Assembly (NCBI GenBank): GCA_017472925.1
Contig: JAFUNS010000017.1
Span: forward strand, 57,253 to 121,252
Direction: 5' to 3'
Origin: Bacteroides sp.
GTDB taxonomy: Bacteria > Bacteroidota > Bacteroidia > Bacteroidales > Bacteroidaceae
DNA length: 64,000 nt
Position 1 is the first letter of the stretch. Every line of letters starts with the position of its first letter. A program made the translations under genes and the position numbers. The notes under the pieces were generated by a model. The model did not search any database and had not been told where the DNA came from. It saw only the letters and a list, made by a program, of their open reading frames with translations. Below, piece by piece: positions 36,471 through 46,437 of this stretch.

Positions 36471-38015
36471 TTAGCAAAGAGCTTTATTTAACATGTAATA
36501 CACTTCATTCATGCGTAATTCTTTCTTGAATCCGCTAATTGTTGTATCCTTGTTAATCTTTACATATTCGATACCAACCATTTCTGCGAAATCTTCCCAG
36601 TATTCTTCATTGATGTCGTATGAGAATGCGCTGTGGTGTGTACCACCTGCGAGAATCCATGCACCGGCACCAATTTCAAATGTAGGTTGTGGAATCCAAA
36701 GAGCAGATGCTACTGGAAGGTTTGGCATTGGCTTTGGTTCGATACATTCAACTTCTTGAGAAATGAGTCGGAAACGGTTACCAAGGTCAACAACTGTAGC
36801 CTTAATACCACGACCTACCTTAGAAGTGAATACAAGACGAGCAGTTTGTTGCTTGCGGATACCGATACCTAAGAAATGAACTTCAAGTTTTGGCTTTTCT
36901 TCTACAGCGATAAGAGGACATACTTCAAGCATGTGACTTTGGAGGCAAGAAGAACGGTCGCCAGCGAAGTTAAGGGTATAGTCTTCCAAGAATGAGCAAC
37001 CGATAGGCATACCTTGTTGAATAACCCACAATGTACGGCAGAGACAAGCTGTCTTCCAGTCACCTTCAGCACCAAAACCGATACCTTCAGCCATAAGACG
37101 TTGAGATGCGAGACCTGGAATTTGGTCGAAGCCAACGAAATTCGGGTCGTTGATATCAGCGTCACCGAGATCATCAAAGTTTGTGGTGAAAGCAGTAGCT
37201 CCTTCATCTTTCAGTACTCGGCGTAATGCAATTTCTGCTTTAGCAGCATTCTTTACCTTTTCCCAATATACTTCTTCACCGCTTTCATCTATCTTGATTT
37301 CATAGATCTTTTTATATTCTTCAACTAGTTCGTCAGCTTCTGCATCAGTTACTTTCTTGAAATATTCCATCAATGATGATACTGGATAATAATCAACGTG
37401 GTAACCCATACGTTGTTCAAATTCTACACGGTCACCGTCTGTTACGGCTACGTTGTTCATGTTCATACCAAACATAAGACAACGAGTATTTTTTGCATCA
37501 GCAACACCTGCAGCTACGCGTGCCCAAATAGCAATTTTTTCTTGTACTTCTTCACTCTTCCAATATCCGCTAACTACCTTGCGTGGAATACGCATACGTG
37601 TACAAATATGACCGAATTCAATATCACCATGAGCTGATTGGTTCAAGTTCATGAAATCCATGTCTATTGTTTCCCAAGGAATTTCGGCATTGTATTGAGT
37701 GTGGAAGTGGAGGAGTGGTTTTTGCAATGCTTGAAGTGCCTTGATCCACATCTTTGCAGGTGAGAATGTATGCATCCATGTAATGATACCAATACACTTT
37801 TCATCGTTGTTTGCTGCTTTCATTACAGCTTCAGCTTCTTTGGAAGAATTTGCTGTACCTTTATAAACAACTTTAATAGGAATAATACCGCTATTGTTGA
37901 GTCCGTCAACCATTTCTTTTGAGTGGCCATCTACGATTTTTACTGTTTCACCACCATACAGAAGTTGAGCTCCTGTAACGAACCATACTTCATAATTTGA
38001 AAATGCTTTTTCCAT
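36471..38015 (-). CDS. araA: L-arabinose isomerase
   Basis: The 514-residue protein is a full-length AraA (usual length about 500) that converts L-arabinose to L-ribulose using a divalent metal. The N-terminus VWFVTGAQLLYGGE (7-20), the central GFGAEGDWKTACLCR (about 325-339, with a metal-binding glutamate) and ILAGGTHHSAFS (about 455-466, with a metal-binding histidine) are all present. It is followed by a stable hairpin and is preceded by araD at 27 bases. Confidence 0.95.
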   Translation of the reverse strand: MEKAFSNYEVWFVTGAQLLYGGETVKIVDGHSKEMVDGLNNSGIIPIKVVYKGTANSSKEAEAVMKAANNDEKCIGIITWMHTFSPAKMWIKALQALQKPLLHFHTQYNAEIPWETIDMDFMNLNQSAHGDIEFGHICTRMRIPRKVVSGYWKSEEVQEKIAIWARVAAGVADAKNTRCLMFGMNMNNVAVTDGDRVEFEQRMGYHVDYYPVSSLMEYFKKVTDAEADELVEEYKKIYEIKIDESGEEVYWEKVKNAAKAEIALRRVLKDEGATAFTTNFDDLGDADINDPNFVGFDQIPGLASQRLMAEGIGFGAEGDWKTACLCRTLWVIQQGMPIGCSFLEDYTLNFAGDRSSCLQSHMLEVCPLIAVEEKPKLEVHFLGIGIRKQQTARLVFTSKVGRGIKATVVDLGNRFRLISQEVECIEPKPMPNLPVASALWIPQPTFEIGAGAWILAGGTHHSAFSYDINEEYWEDFAEMVGIEYVKINKDTTISGFKKELRMNEVYYMLNKALC

Positions 38016-38042
38016 AATCTTATTTTATTTAAAGGGTTAATA

Positions 38043-38732
38043 TTATTTTGATTGACCATAATAAGCATTAGGACCATGTTTACGGTTAAAATGCTTTTCG
38101 ATTAATAATGGGTTCATAGTGAGGTTGGGGTTGGCAGCAAATGCTATACTTGCCATTTTGGCTACTTGTTCCATTACTACTGCATTATGAACTGCATCGT
38201 GTGCATCTTTTCCCCAAGAGAACGGACCGTGATTCTTTACCAGTACTCCAGGTGTATGAACTGGATTCATGCCTTCAAAACGTTTTACAATAACGTTTCC
38301 TGTTTCCAATTCGTATGCACCTTCCACTTCTTCCTTTGTCATGCTGTCTGTACAAGGAATTGCTTCATGAAAATAGTCAGCATGTGTTGTACCGATATTT
38401 GGTATGTCAAGGCCAGCTTGTGCCCATGCTGTTGCGTATGTAGAATGTGTGTGAACTACACCACCAATTTCTGGAAATGCTTTATATAACACCAGATGAG
38501 TTGGAGTATCAGAAGATGGGCGGAGATTACCTTCAATAATGTTGCCATCAAGGTCAACTACAACCATGTCTTCTACTTTCATGTCGTCATATGAAACACC
38601 GCTTGGCTTGATAACTACCAATCCTGTTTCACGATCTATTGCAGACACATTCCCCCAAGTAAATATCACCAAACCATGCTTTACCAAGTCAAGGTTAGCA
38701 TGAAATACTTTTTCCTTTAATGCTTCTAACAT
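38043..38732 (-). CDS. araD: L-ribulose-5-phosphate 4-epimerase
   Basis: The 229-residue class II aldolase-family protein has the zinc ligands in [12 protein letters not shown] (H94, H96) and the later HGPFSWG histidine (about 168). GNVSAID (27-33) and IKPSGV (41-46) bind the phosphate. It converts L-ribulose 5-phosphate to D-xylulose 5-phosphate, the third step of arabinose breakdown. Its start is two bases after the araR stop, so the genes are tightly coupled. Confidence 0.95.
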   Translation of the reverse strand: MLEALKEKVFHANLDLVKHGLVIFTWGNVSAIDRETGLVVIKPSGVSYDDMKVEDMVVVDLDGNIIEGNLRPSSDTPTHLVLYKAFPEIGGVVHTHSTYATAWAQAGLDIPNIGTTHADYFHEAIPCTDSMTKEEVEGAYELETGNVIVKRFEGMNPVHTPGVLVKNHGPFSWGKDAHDAVHNAVVMEQVAKMASIAFAANPNLTMNPLLIEKHFNRKHGPNAYYGQSK

Positions 38733-38734
38733 AA

Positions 38735-39415
38735 TTATACGAGTTTAAATTTAGAATCTTGACGGTATGCCTTATCATTATATTTGTATAAAAAGGCACC
38801 TCGTTTAGAACCTGTTTTATCTATCTGATCCGTCTTTTCTACGAATTCCATAGTGGCAACCCGTTTTCTAAAGTTACGTTTGTCCATCTGTTCACCATAT
38901 ATTGCTTCGTATAAGCTTTGCATCTGTGATAAAGTAAACAACTCGGGCAAAAGATTAAATCCTATTGGATTATCTAAAGCTTGATGTTTCATTAATTCAC
39001 GTGCTTTGGAAATCATTTCCGGATGGTCGAATATGAGTGATGGCAATTCATCTATCTTTATCCAAAAGGCGTTATGTTCCTCCACCAGTTTACGGTCATA
39101 TTCATCAACTTTTATAAGTGCATAGTAAGCTACTGATATGACACGTTCACCTGGGTCACGTTCAATTTCCCCAAAAGTTCCAACTTGTTGCATGTATACA
39201 TTTTCCAAACCGGTTAATTCTCGAAGAACACGTTTGGCTGCATCGTCTACACTTTCATCTTGTTGAACGAATCCACCCATTAAAGACCATTCTCCCATGG
39301 CTGGTGCAAAATTCCGTTTTAACAGGAGGAGCTTTAGCTCCCCCTCGTCAAAACCGAATATAATGCAATCCACTGATACGTAGAATTTTGGATTGATGTT
39401 GTAGTAGGTGGTCAT
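38735..39415 (-). CDS. araR: Nudix-domain transcriptional regulator of arabinose use
   Basis: The 226-residue protein has an N-terminal Nudix-like domain (about 10-140) and a C-terminal winged-helix domain (about 150-226, [18 protein letters not shown]). This is the layout of the Bacteroides AraR described from B. thetaiotaomicron, which senses L-arabinose. The Nudix box GX5EX7REuxEExGu is degenerate: residues 62-70 read RVLRELTGL, lacking two of the conserved glutamates, so it should bind ligand rather than hydrolyse nucleotides. It sits inside the operon it is expected to control, between araD and the symporter. Confidence 0.9.
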   Translation of the reverse strand: MTTYYNINPKFYVSVDCIIFGFDEGELKLLLLKRNFAPAMGEWSLMGGFVQQDESVDDAAKRVLRELTGLENVYMQQVGTFGEIERDPGERVISVAYYALIKVDEYDRKLVEEHNAFWIKIDELPSLIFDHPEMISKARELMKHQALDNPIGFNLLPELFTLSQMQSLYEAIYGEQMDKRNFRKRVATMEFVEKTDQIDKTGSKRGAFLYKYNDKAYRQDSKFKLV

Positions 39416-39434
39416 TGTAGGTTAGATATTTAGA

Positions 39435-41351
39435 TTACCAAAGACAGATATAAAGGATAGCTGTAATTAAACAGATGCCTAAAGTTCCCCATGTGTAACC
39501 TCTTGTGGTTGCAAACAAATTCAAATTAATAGGCAATGCTTTTGGATCTTTCTTTGTGTCTATAGAGTTGCTGTAAAGCCATACTGCGTTACAACCAACT
39601 AATACACCGAAGAAGATAAATGCTTGGAAGCCTATATCGTTCAAGTATGCAGTCCATGCTGTAGATGTTCCCATTAAAGATACAATTAGACCTGCCAATA
39701 CGAAGAATGCACCGATACAACCAATAATCTTAGCCCACATTAACATTTGTTTCTTGTCGGCATCCGATACTGTTTCAGCCTTGATATACTTCTTATCCAT
39801 ATAAGAAATTAAGATAAAGAAAGTCATAAGAATGATGAAGATGTAACCTGCACGGAGTTGGAATGCTACATCAGGCAAACATATTTTGAAAATTACCCCC
39901 ATTGGTATGGTTAGGATAGATGTCCAAATGGCAGCTGTTGCTGATGCACGTTTCCACAAAAGACCCATACCGAATACAGTGATGATACCAGGATAGATGA
40001 AACCAGAATATTCTTGAATGTATTGGAATGCTTGATCGAGACCACCTAACAAAGGCTTAACAGCAACTGCTGCAATAACCAAGGCTGCCAAAGCTGTCAA
40101 ACGACCTACATTAACTAATTTTTTATCTGAGGCTCCTTTATTGATATACTTCTTGTAAATGTCCATTGTAAATAGGGTAGAAGTAGAGTTAAACATTGAA
40201 GCCAAAGAAGAAATGATGGCAGCAGTCAATGCAGCAAATGAAAGTCCCTTTATACCTGTCGGAGTAAAGTTACGAATTAACCAAGGATATGCATCATCAG
40301 AACGATTGATGGAACCGTGTAAATCCATATTAGCAAATGTGTCGGGATTCTGCATGATGTAATATGCACAGATACCTGGAATAACAACAATGAAAGGAAT
40401 AAGAATTTTTAGGAAACCTGCAAAAATCAAACCTTTCTTGGCTTCATCTATACTCTTTGCTGCTAAGCCTTTTTGAATAATGTATTGGTTAAAACCCCAA
40501 TAGCCTAAGTTTGTCAACCATACACCACCTACTACAGCTACGATACCCGGAACGTTAGCATATGCTTCGGGATCGTGTGATTCCTGAATAATCAAGTGGA
40601 AGTGTGGGTCGGTAGCATGTTCACCTGTTGTCAAGTCTGTGAATATTTGAGCAAATGCACCTAATGCATCTGTACCCAAAACGTCACCCATAGCGCCTAA
40701 TGCTACAAAGGCAGTTATTAAACCACCCCCAACGAGGAAGGTTACTTGCATAACATCTGTCCAGGCTACTGAAGCCAAACCGCCGTATATTGAATAAATA
40801 CCTGCTACAACGAACAAGCCGATGATAATAAGCATCTGCATAGAGATTTCAATGCCCCATGCATTAACCATTACTCCTTGTACTCCTAAAATCTGTTCGA
40901 TAGCCAATGCGCCTAACCATGCTACAGATGTCAAATTAACGAACACATAAAGGAATAACCAAAGGATCGAAAATGCAAGACCTACACCGTCATTGTAACG
41001 TTCGTGCAAAAACTGTGGTATAGTGAAAATCTTACGATCAATCATGATAGGCAAAAGGAATTTACCAATCACAATTAATGTTACGGCTGCCATGATTTCG
41101 TAAGCAGCAATAGCAATACCATCTGCATAACCAGTACCTGACATGCCGATAAATTGTTCGGCGGAGATGTTAGCGGCAATCAAGGAAGCACCCACTGCCC
41201 ACCATGTTAAAGTGTTACCTGCCAAGAAGTAGTCATTGGCACTCTTTTCTTTTCCGTCCTTGTCGCGGCTTAAGAATAAACCGAGTGCGACCAGAACTAC
41301 AATGTAAACGCCAAAGATTATAAAATCAATGGTTTCAAATCCTGAATTCAT
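39435..41351 (-). CDS. Sodium/sugar symporter (SSS family)
   Basis: The 638-residue inner membrane protein has about 14-15 predicted membrane helices and the SSS signatures SANDYFLAGNTLTWWAVGAS (37-56) and ISAEQFIGMSGTGYA (61-75). It is SGLT-like with the family's long C-terminal helical part. In the middle of the arabinose operon it most likely imports L-arabinose with Na+. Xylose transport is an alternative, since the operon encodes a step common to both. Confidence 0.92.
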   Translation of the reverse strand: MNSGFETIDFIIFGVYIVVLVALGLFLSRDKDGKEKSANDYFLAGNTLTWWAVGASLIAANISAEQFIGMSGTGYADGIAIAAYEIMAAVTLIVIGKFLLPIMIDRKIFTIPQFLHERYNDGVGLAFSILWLFLYVFVNLTSVAWLGALAIEQILGVQGVMVNAWGIEISMQMLIIIGLFVVAGIYSIYGGLASVAWTDVMQVTFLVGGGLITAFVALGAMGDVLGTDALGAFAQIFTDLTTGEHATDPHFHLIIQESHDPEAYANVPGIVAVVGGVWLTNLGYWGFNQYIIQKGLAAKSIDEAKKGLIFAGFLKILIPFIVVIPGICAYYIMQNPDTFANMDLHGSINRSDDAYPWLIRNFTPTGIKGLSFAALTAAIISSLASMFNSTSTLFTMDIYKKYINKGASDKKLVNVGRLTALAALVIAAVAVKPLLGGLDQAFQYIQEYSGFIYPGIITVFGMGLLWKRASATAAIWTSILTIPMGVIFKICLPDVAFQLRAGYIFIILMTFFILISYMDKKYIKAETVSDADKKQMLMWAKIIGCIGAFFVLAGLIVSLMGTSTAWTAYLNDIGFQAFIFFGVLVGCNAVWLYSNSIDTKKDPKALPINLNLFATTRGYTWGTLGICLITAILYICLW

Positions 41352-41380
41352 TTGTGATTAAATTATTTAAAGTTAGACAA

Positions 41381-42541
41381 TTATTTTTCTACACCAAATT
41401 TGTAAATACAATGGCTGGTATATGTTTCACCTGGAGCCAAATATGCATTGCATTCTTCCCACTGCTTGTTAGGTGAGTCAGGATAAATTTGAGTTTCTAA
41501 ACAGATACCGGTACGTTGATTGTATACAATACCATGTTTACCTTTAGCTGTGCCATCCAAGAAGTTACCAGAATATACTTGGATACCTGGTTCGTCTGTA
41601 TAAACTTCAAGAGTGATTCCTGTAACAGGTGATACCATCTTAACAGCAAGTTGTTTGTCATCACCTTTGGTGTTTAATACCCAGTTGTGGTCAAATCCAT
41701 TGCCAAATTTAACTTGTTCAAAATCAAAGTTGTTAATGTCTACACCAACTTCTTTAGCTGTGGTGAAGTCCATAGGAGTTCCTGCAACAGGAGCTATTTC
41801 ACCTGTTGTCATATAAGTATTATCAACAGGAGTATAACCATCTGCATTAACATAAAGAACATGGTTTGTAATTGATGTGGTTGGGTCACCATTTAAGTTA
41901 AAATATGAGTGGTTAGTCATATTGATAACTGTCTTTTTGTCTGTTGTAGCTTTGTATGCAATGTCAATAGCATTGTCTTCAGTAAGGGTATAAGTTACAT
42001 CAGCAGTTACATTTCCAGGGAAATTATTGTCACCATCTGGTGATTTTATGGTTAAAACTATGGTAGTTTCATTGATTTGATTAGCTTCGTAAATTTGATA
42101 TTGCCAACCAGTAGGACCACCATGCAAGCAATGGCCAAAGTTGTTTTGCGGTAATTGGATTACTTCGTCATCAATAGTTATCTGTCCTTGGTTGATTCGG
42201 TTTGCATAACGTCCGATTGAAGCACCGAAATCACTAGGGACTGTTTGATAATCTTTAATGTTGTCAAAGCCCAGTACTACATCCTTCATTTCACCATTTT
42301 TATCTGGTACCATGACAGAAACAATACGTCCACCGAAGTTAGTAACACAAACTTCCATGCCTGCTGCATTTTTCAAAGTGTACAACTTGACAGGCTTAAC
42401 ACTGTCTACTAAAGTCTCAAAATTTGATGGTTTCAATCCTGAAAGCGTCAAAGCTTCACTTGATTGTTTGGGTGCTCCGCAGCTGCTAAGCAGTGCCATA
42501 ACGATTCCTGCACCCAATAGATTCTTTTTGAAGTTTTTCAT
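41381..42541 (-). CDS. Aldose 1-epimerase, lipoprotein
   Basis: The 386-residue galactose mutarotase-like protein starts with a lipoprotein signal whose lipobox is LLSSC (acylated Cys21). It therefore acts in the periplasm or at the surface. The galactose mutarotase motifs ASIGRYANRI (about 108-117), MTNHSYFNL (about 208-216; catalytic histidine in NHS) and CLETQIYPDSPN (about 346-357; catalytic glutamate) are present. As first gene of the arabinose operon it probably interconverts arabinose anomers outside the inner membrane before import. The other mutarotase in the window (45227-46321) lacks a signal peptide. Confidence 0.92.
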   Translation of the reverse strand: MKNFKKNLLGAGIVMALLSSCGAPKQSSEALTLSGLKPSNFETLVDSVKPVKLYTLKNAAGMEVCVTNFGGRIVSVMVPDKNGEMKDVVLGFDNIKDYQTVPSDFGASIGRYANRINQGQITIDDEVIQLPQNNFGHCLHGGPTGWQYQIYEANQINETTIVLTIKSPDGDNNFPGNVTADVTYTLTEDNAIDIAYKATTDKKTVINMTNHSYFNLNGDPTTSITNHVLYVNADGYTPVDNTYMTTGEIAPVAGTPMDFTTAKEVGVDINNFDFEQVKFGNGFDHNWVLNTKGDDKQLAVKMVSPVTGITLEVYTDEPGIQVYSGNFLDGTAKGKHGIVYNQRTGICLETQIYPDSPNKQWEECNAYLAPGETYTSHCIYKFGVEK

Positions 42542-42551
42542 ATTGACTTGT

Positions 42552-42640
42552 ATACTAATTAGTAATTTTATTTAATATGGTGTAAAAGTAACACTTATTG
42601 TAATAACTTGTGTTTTTTTTTTATATGTTGTGCAACATGT
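42552..42640. promoter_or_regulatory. Operator candidates upstream of the arabinose operon
   Basis: The 130-base leader before ATG 42541 has two palindromes: TACTAATTAGTA at 42553-42564 and ATGTTGTGCAACAT at 42625-42638. A TACTTTTA sequence on the minus strand between them is a poor -7 match. Both palindromes are AraR-site candidates; I cannot tell which, if either, is bound. Confidence 0.4.
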
Positions 42641-42671
42641 ATAGTGCGTTATATACAATTATATACTAACA

Positions 42672-42703
42672 AAAATAGGATGTGAAGCTTCACATCCTAT
42701 TTT
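42672..42703. terminator. Perfect palindrome terminator of the gal operon
   Basis: AAAATAGGATGTGAAG pairs with CTTCACATCCTATTTT without mismatch. It lies 18 bases after the galK stop on the minus strand and separates the galactose and arabinose operons. Confidence 0.85.
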
Positions 42704-42721
42704 GTTATTGAAATAAAATAA

Positions 42722-43876
42722 TTAGCAGAGTTTACGAGAACCATCGCTGATAACTACATCATATACTTTCGGGCTACGACCGAATTTTTCTTTGAAGCGT
42801 TCTTTGGCTGTAGTGACGAATGTTTCGTAGAGTTCATTCTTAACTAAGTTGATTGTACAACCTCCAAATCCACCACCCATTACACGTGAACCTGTAACAC
42901 CGCAGTCGAATGCAATATCATTTAAGAAGTCAAGTTCTTCGCAACTTACTTCATACAATTTGCTCATGCCATAGTGGGTTTCATACATCTTTTGACCAAC
43001 TGTTTCGTAGTCACCCTTTTCCAAAGCGTCGCAAACATCAAGTACGCGTTGAATTTCTTCGATAACATATTTGGCACGCATGTAGTCTTCTTCAGAAATT
43101 TCAGCCTTTACAGCTTCCAACATTTCCAAGTTACAATCGCGTAAGAATTCAACTTCGGGATGATTCTTCTTGATTGTAGCAACTACATTTTCGCAACTTT
43201 CACGGCGCTTGTTGTATGCAGATGATGCAAGTTCATGCTTAACAACAGAGTCAACCAAAACCAAACGATAACCTTCTGGTTTGAATGGGAAATATTGGTA
43301 TTCCAAAGAACGGCAATCCAAACGGATTAAGCTACCTTCTTTACCAAATACAGATGCGAATTGGTCCATGATACCGCATTTTACACCACAATAATTGTGT
43401 TCTGTTGCCTGACCAACTTTTGCCAATTCAAATTTATCAATCTTACCTTCGCCAAAAAGTTCGTTCAATGCATAAGCATATGTACTTTCTAAAGCAGCAG
43501 AAGAAGACATACCAGCTCCAAGAGGTACATCACCTGCAAAAGCTGTATTGAAGCCTTTTACTTCTACACCACGCTTAATCATTTCACGACATACACCGAA
43601 AATGTATCTAGCCCAACTTGCGCGAGGAGCATCTTCTTCGTTCAAACCAAATTCTACATAATCTTTCAAGTCAATAGAATAAGCTTTAACGATATCTGTA
43701 CCATTAGGCTTGATTTCTGCAATCATACCTTTGTCAACTGCACCAGGGAATACAAAACCACCGTTATAGTCGGTGTGTTCGCCAATAAGATTTATGCGTC
43801 CTGGTGATGCGTATACTGAACCTGTAGTGCCATCAAAATGCTTGATGAAGCGACTTCTTACAAAATCTATGTCCAT
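42722..43876 (-). CDS. galK: Galactokinase
   Basis: The 384-residue GHMP kinase has the galactokinase signature GRINLIGEHTDYNGGFV (26-42), the phosphate loop PLGAGMSSSAALE (about 116-128) and the C-terminal GGGFGGCTINLV (about 341-352). It phosphorylates galactose at C1. It lies at the end of an operon with a sugar permease and a mutarotase, as in the Leloir route; galT and galE are not in the window. Confidence 0.95.
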   Translation of the reverse strand: MDIDFVRSRFIKHFDGTTGSVYASPGRINLIGEHTDYNGGFVFPGAVDKGMIAEIKPNGTDIVKAYSIDLKDYVEFGLNEEDAPRASWARYIFGVCREMIKRGVEVKGFNTAFAGDVPLGAGMSSSAALESTYAYALNELFGEGKIDKFELAKVGQATEHNYCGVKCGIMDQFASVFGKEGSLIRLDCRSLEYQYFPFKPEGYRLVLVDSVVKHELASSAYNKRRESCENVVATIKKNHPEVEFLRDCNLEMLEAVKAEISEEDYMRAKYVIEEIQRVLDVCDALEKGDYETVGQKMYETHYGMSKLYEVSCEELDFLNDIAFDCGVTGSRVMGGGFGGCTINLVKNELYETFVTTAKERFKEKFGRSPKVYDVVISDGSRKLC

Positions 43877-43915
43877 GATATTAAAGTATTTAAAGTTAAT
43901 ATTTTAATTGTTATA

Positions 43916-45193
43916 TTATTCAACTGGAATATCTTTGTTTACATTCTTACAACCTATTTTACTATAATAAAGGATGTATGCCAACATGGCGATAACCAAC
44001 CAATAGCTAGTAATAGCACCTGCATTCTGTGCAATAGCGTGTTGGATAAGTGGCATAATACCACCACCCACTACCATGGTCATGAAAAGGCCAGAGGCTG
44101 CAGCTGTATATTTACCTAAACCTTCTACTGCCAAGTTGAAGATACCACCCCACATAATGGATGTACAAATACCACAAATGGCAATGAAGAAACATTTTAC
44201 TGGTATGTCATGTCCTTTGAACTGAACAGCAACACTTTCTGGCATGAATATTGCGATAAGTAACAAAATGATGGCTACAGAAGAAACAATTGTCATCTGA
44301 GTAGATGTGGAAATTTTTCCACTGATAACGCTGCTAGCTGCGCGACCAATCATCATTAAGAACCAATATACAGCAGCTAAAGCACCGCCAATAGCTGATG
44401 CACCTTCAAATCCCATGTTTGCAATATAGAAGTTCAATTCGGCAGGAATACCAATTTCAACACCCACATAGAAGAAGATAGCGATTACACCCAATACACA
44501 ATGGCGGAAAGACATTGGGCTATGAGTGAATTTTTCATTCTTAATGTTTTGTTGTGGTTCTGGAATAGCTACTGCAGAGATGATGAAGAATGAAATGGCG
44601 AATACACCAATACCGATAAACAAGAGAGGAGCTACATTGCTCATACTTGTCTTTTCGGAGAGCTGTCCAACCAATACACCTACCAAGAACGGAGTGAGTG
44701 TACCTGTGAGTGAATTCAATGTTCCACCAATTTGAATGAATTGGTTACCACGATTACCACCACCACCTAAGATGTTAAGCATTGGGTTTACTACAGTGTT
44801 CAACATACATACACAGAAACCGCAGATAAATGCACCTAATAAATAGATTACTAAATTGAGGGCGACAGCTTGTCCTTGATAATCAAATGCGTGAATGTCA
44901 GCACCAAAAATACTAGACAAATATTGTACTAAAAGACCAACTACACCAACACCTAAAGCGATAAGGGCAGTTTTCTTATATCCATATTTTACCAACATTT
45001 TACCAGCCGGAATACCCATGAATAAATAGGCGGCAAAATTCATCATGTTACCCATCATACCTGCCCATGGGTAAGTATAACCCCAAATGGTTCCAAAAGG
45101 AGCAGCCATATTAGTTACAAAGGAAATCATCGCAAAGATGAAACACATGGTAATAACGGCTACCAAATTACCATTTTTGTTTTGTTGATTCAT
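43916..45193 (-). CDS. MFS galactose/glucose permease
   Basis: The 425-residue inner membrane protein has 12 predicted helices and resembles the FucP/GluP branch of the major facilitator superfamily (FMGIPAGKMLVKYGYKKT at about 58-75 is the loop 2-3 motif; GGGGNRGNQFIQIGG near 140 lies in the central region). In this operon the substrate is probably galactose, with glucose possible. It is 39 bases before galK and 33 bases after the mutarotase gene. Confidence 0.92.
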   Translation of the reverse strand: MNQQNKNGNLVAVITMCFIFAMISFVTNMAAPFGTIWGYTYPWAGMMGNMMNFAAYLFMGIPAGKMLVKYGYKKTALIALGVGVVGLLVQYLSSIFGADIHAFDYQGQAVALNLVIYLLGAFICGFCVCMLNTVVNPMLNILGGGGNRGNQFIQIGGTLNSLTGTLTPFLVGVLVGQLSEKTSMSNVAPLLFIGIGVFAISFFIISAVAIPEPQQNIKNEKFTHSPMSFRHCVLGVIAIFFYVGVEIGIPAELNFYIANMGFEGASAIGGALAAVYWFLMMIGRAASSVISGKISTSTQMTIVSSVAIILLLIAIFMPESVAVQFKGHDIPVKCFFIAICGICTSIMWGGIFNLAVEGLGKYTAAASGLFMTMVVGGGIMPLIQHAIAQNAGAITSYWLVIAMLAYILYYSKIGCKNVNKDIPVE

Positions 45194-45226
45194 AATTCTA
45201 ATGTTTTAAGTTTATAATGGTTAGCT

Positions 45227-46321
45227 TTATTCTTCAATTCCGAATTTATAGATGGTTACTTGCTTGTATGTATCACCAGGCTTCAATACACAGGATGGGA
45301 AATGTCCCTTGTTTGGTGTGTCGGGGAAGTGTTGAGCTTCAAAGCAAATGGCACTTCTTCTTGGGAAAGTAGTTCCATGCCATCCAGCAAAACCAGTATG
45401 GAAGTTGGCTGTATATACTTGTACTCCAGGTTCTGTTGTGTAAACTTCTAATGAACGACCACTGATTGGTTCTACGCATTTAGCAGCAAATGTTAATGCA
45501 TCTTGTTCATGCTTGTTCAATACATAGTTGTGATCATAACCACTACCATTAATTAATTGTTGGAAAGAATCATCTATGCGACTTCCAACTGAATGAGGAG
45601 TACGGAAATCCATAGGAGTACCTTCTACTGGAGCAATTTCGCCTGTAGTGATAGAAACTTCATTAATAGGTGTGTAATAGTCGGCGTTGATTGTTACAAT
45701 GTTGTTGTCTATTGTAGCTGTTGGATTATCCAAACCAGAAAGGCTGAAAAATGCATGGTGAGTGAGATTTACAAGGGTCTTCTTGTCGGTTGTAGCAGAG
45801 TAGTCAATGATGAATTCATTGTCATTGCTAAGTGTGTAAATCACAGTAATATCTAAATTCCCAGGAAAACCTTCTTCACCGTCAACCGATAGATAGTGGA
45901 GCTTTACACTTTGTTCGGAGAGTTGTTCAGCATCCCAAACGCGTGAATGATAACCTGTTGGTCCTCCATGAAGGGAATTAGGACCATTATTCACAGCTAG
46001 TTTGTATTCTTTACCGTCAAGCTCGAATTTACCATCAGCTATACGATTACCATATCGTCCAATCAATGTGCTGAGATAACCTTCGGGACTGTTAATGACA
46101 TGGTCGATGCTATCGTGCCCTTGAATGACGTTGGCATATTTGCCATTTTTGTCGGGCATCATGATTGCGAGAATTGCACCACCATAATTGGTCACTGCCA
46201 TTTCGGCACCTTTTTCATTCTTGAGAATGAATAAATCTGTTTGTTTGCCATCAATAACTTTCTGAAAATCGGCTCTTTTTAAACCGCAGAGGTTTTCTCC
46301 GGCGTCAATTGTGTTTATCAT
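45227..46321 (-). CDS. galM: Aldose 1-epimerase (cytoplasmic)
   Basis: The 364-residue mutarotase has STLIGRYGNRIADG (about 84-97), LTHHAFFSL (about 187-195; catalytic histidine) and CFEAQHFPDTPN (about 324-335; catalytic glutamate). There is no signal peptide, unlike its paralogue at 41381-42541, so it works on intracellular galactose and feeds galactokinase. It is the first gene of the gal operon. No convincing TAnnTTTG box is visible in the 116-base gap upstream; the nearest is TTTATTTG at about 46358-46365. Confidence 0.92.
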   Translation of the reverse strand: MINTIDAGENLCGLKRADFQKVIDGKQTDLFILKNEKGAEMAVTNYGGAILAIMMPDKNGKYANVIQGHDSIDHVINSPEGYLSTLIGRYGNRIADGKFELDGKEYKLAVNNGPNSLHGGPTGYHSRVWDAEQLSEQSVKLHYLSVDGEEGFPGNLDITVIYTLSNDNEFIIDYSATTDKKTLVNLTHHAFFSLSGLDNPTATIDNNIVTINADYYTPINEVSITTGEIAPVEGTPMDFRTPHSVGSRIDDSFQQLINGSGYDHNYVLNKHEQDALTFAAKCVEPISGRSLEVYTTEPGVQVYTANFHTGFAGWHGTTFPRRSAICFEAQHFPDTPNKGHFPSCVLKPGDTYKQVTIYKFGIEE

Positions 46322-46437
46322 GATAAAAATCTTTTTATATAGTATTCTTAAAACTATTGCAAATAAAAAGATTTTCTTTCTTATTTCCCAATTTTTTTTG
46401 AAGAAAAAATGAAGGATGCTGATTTTTTCAATTCTGA

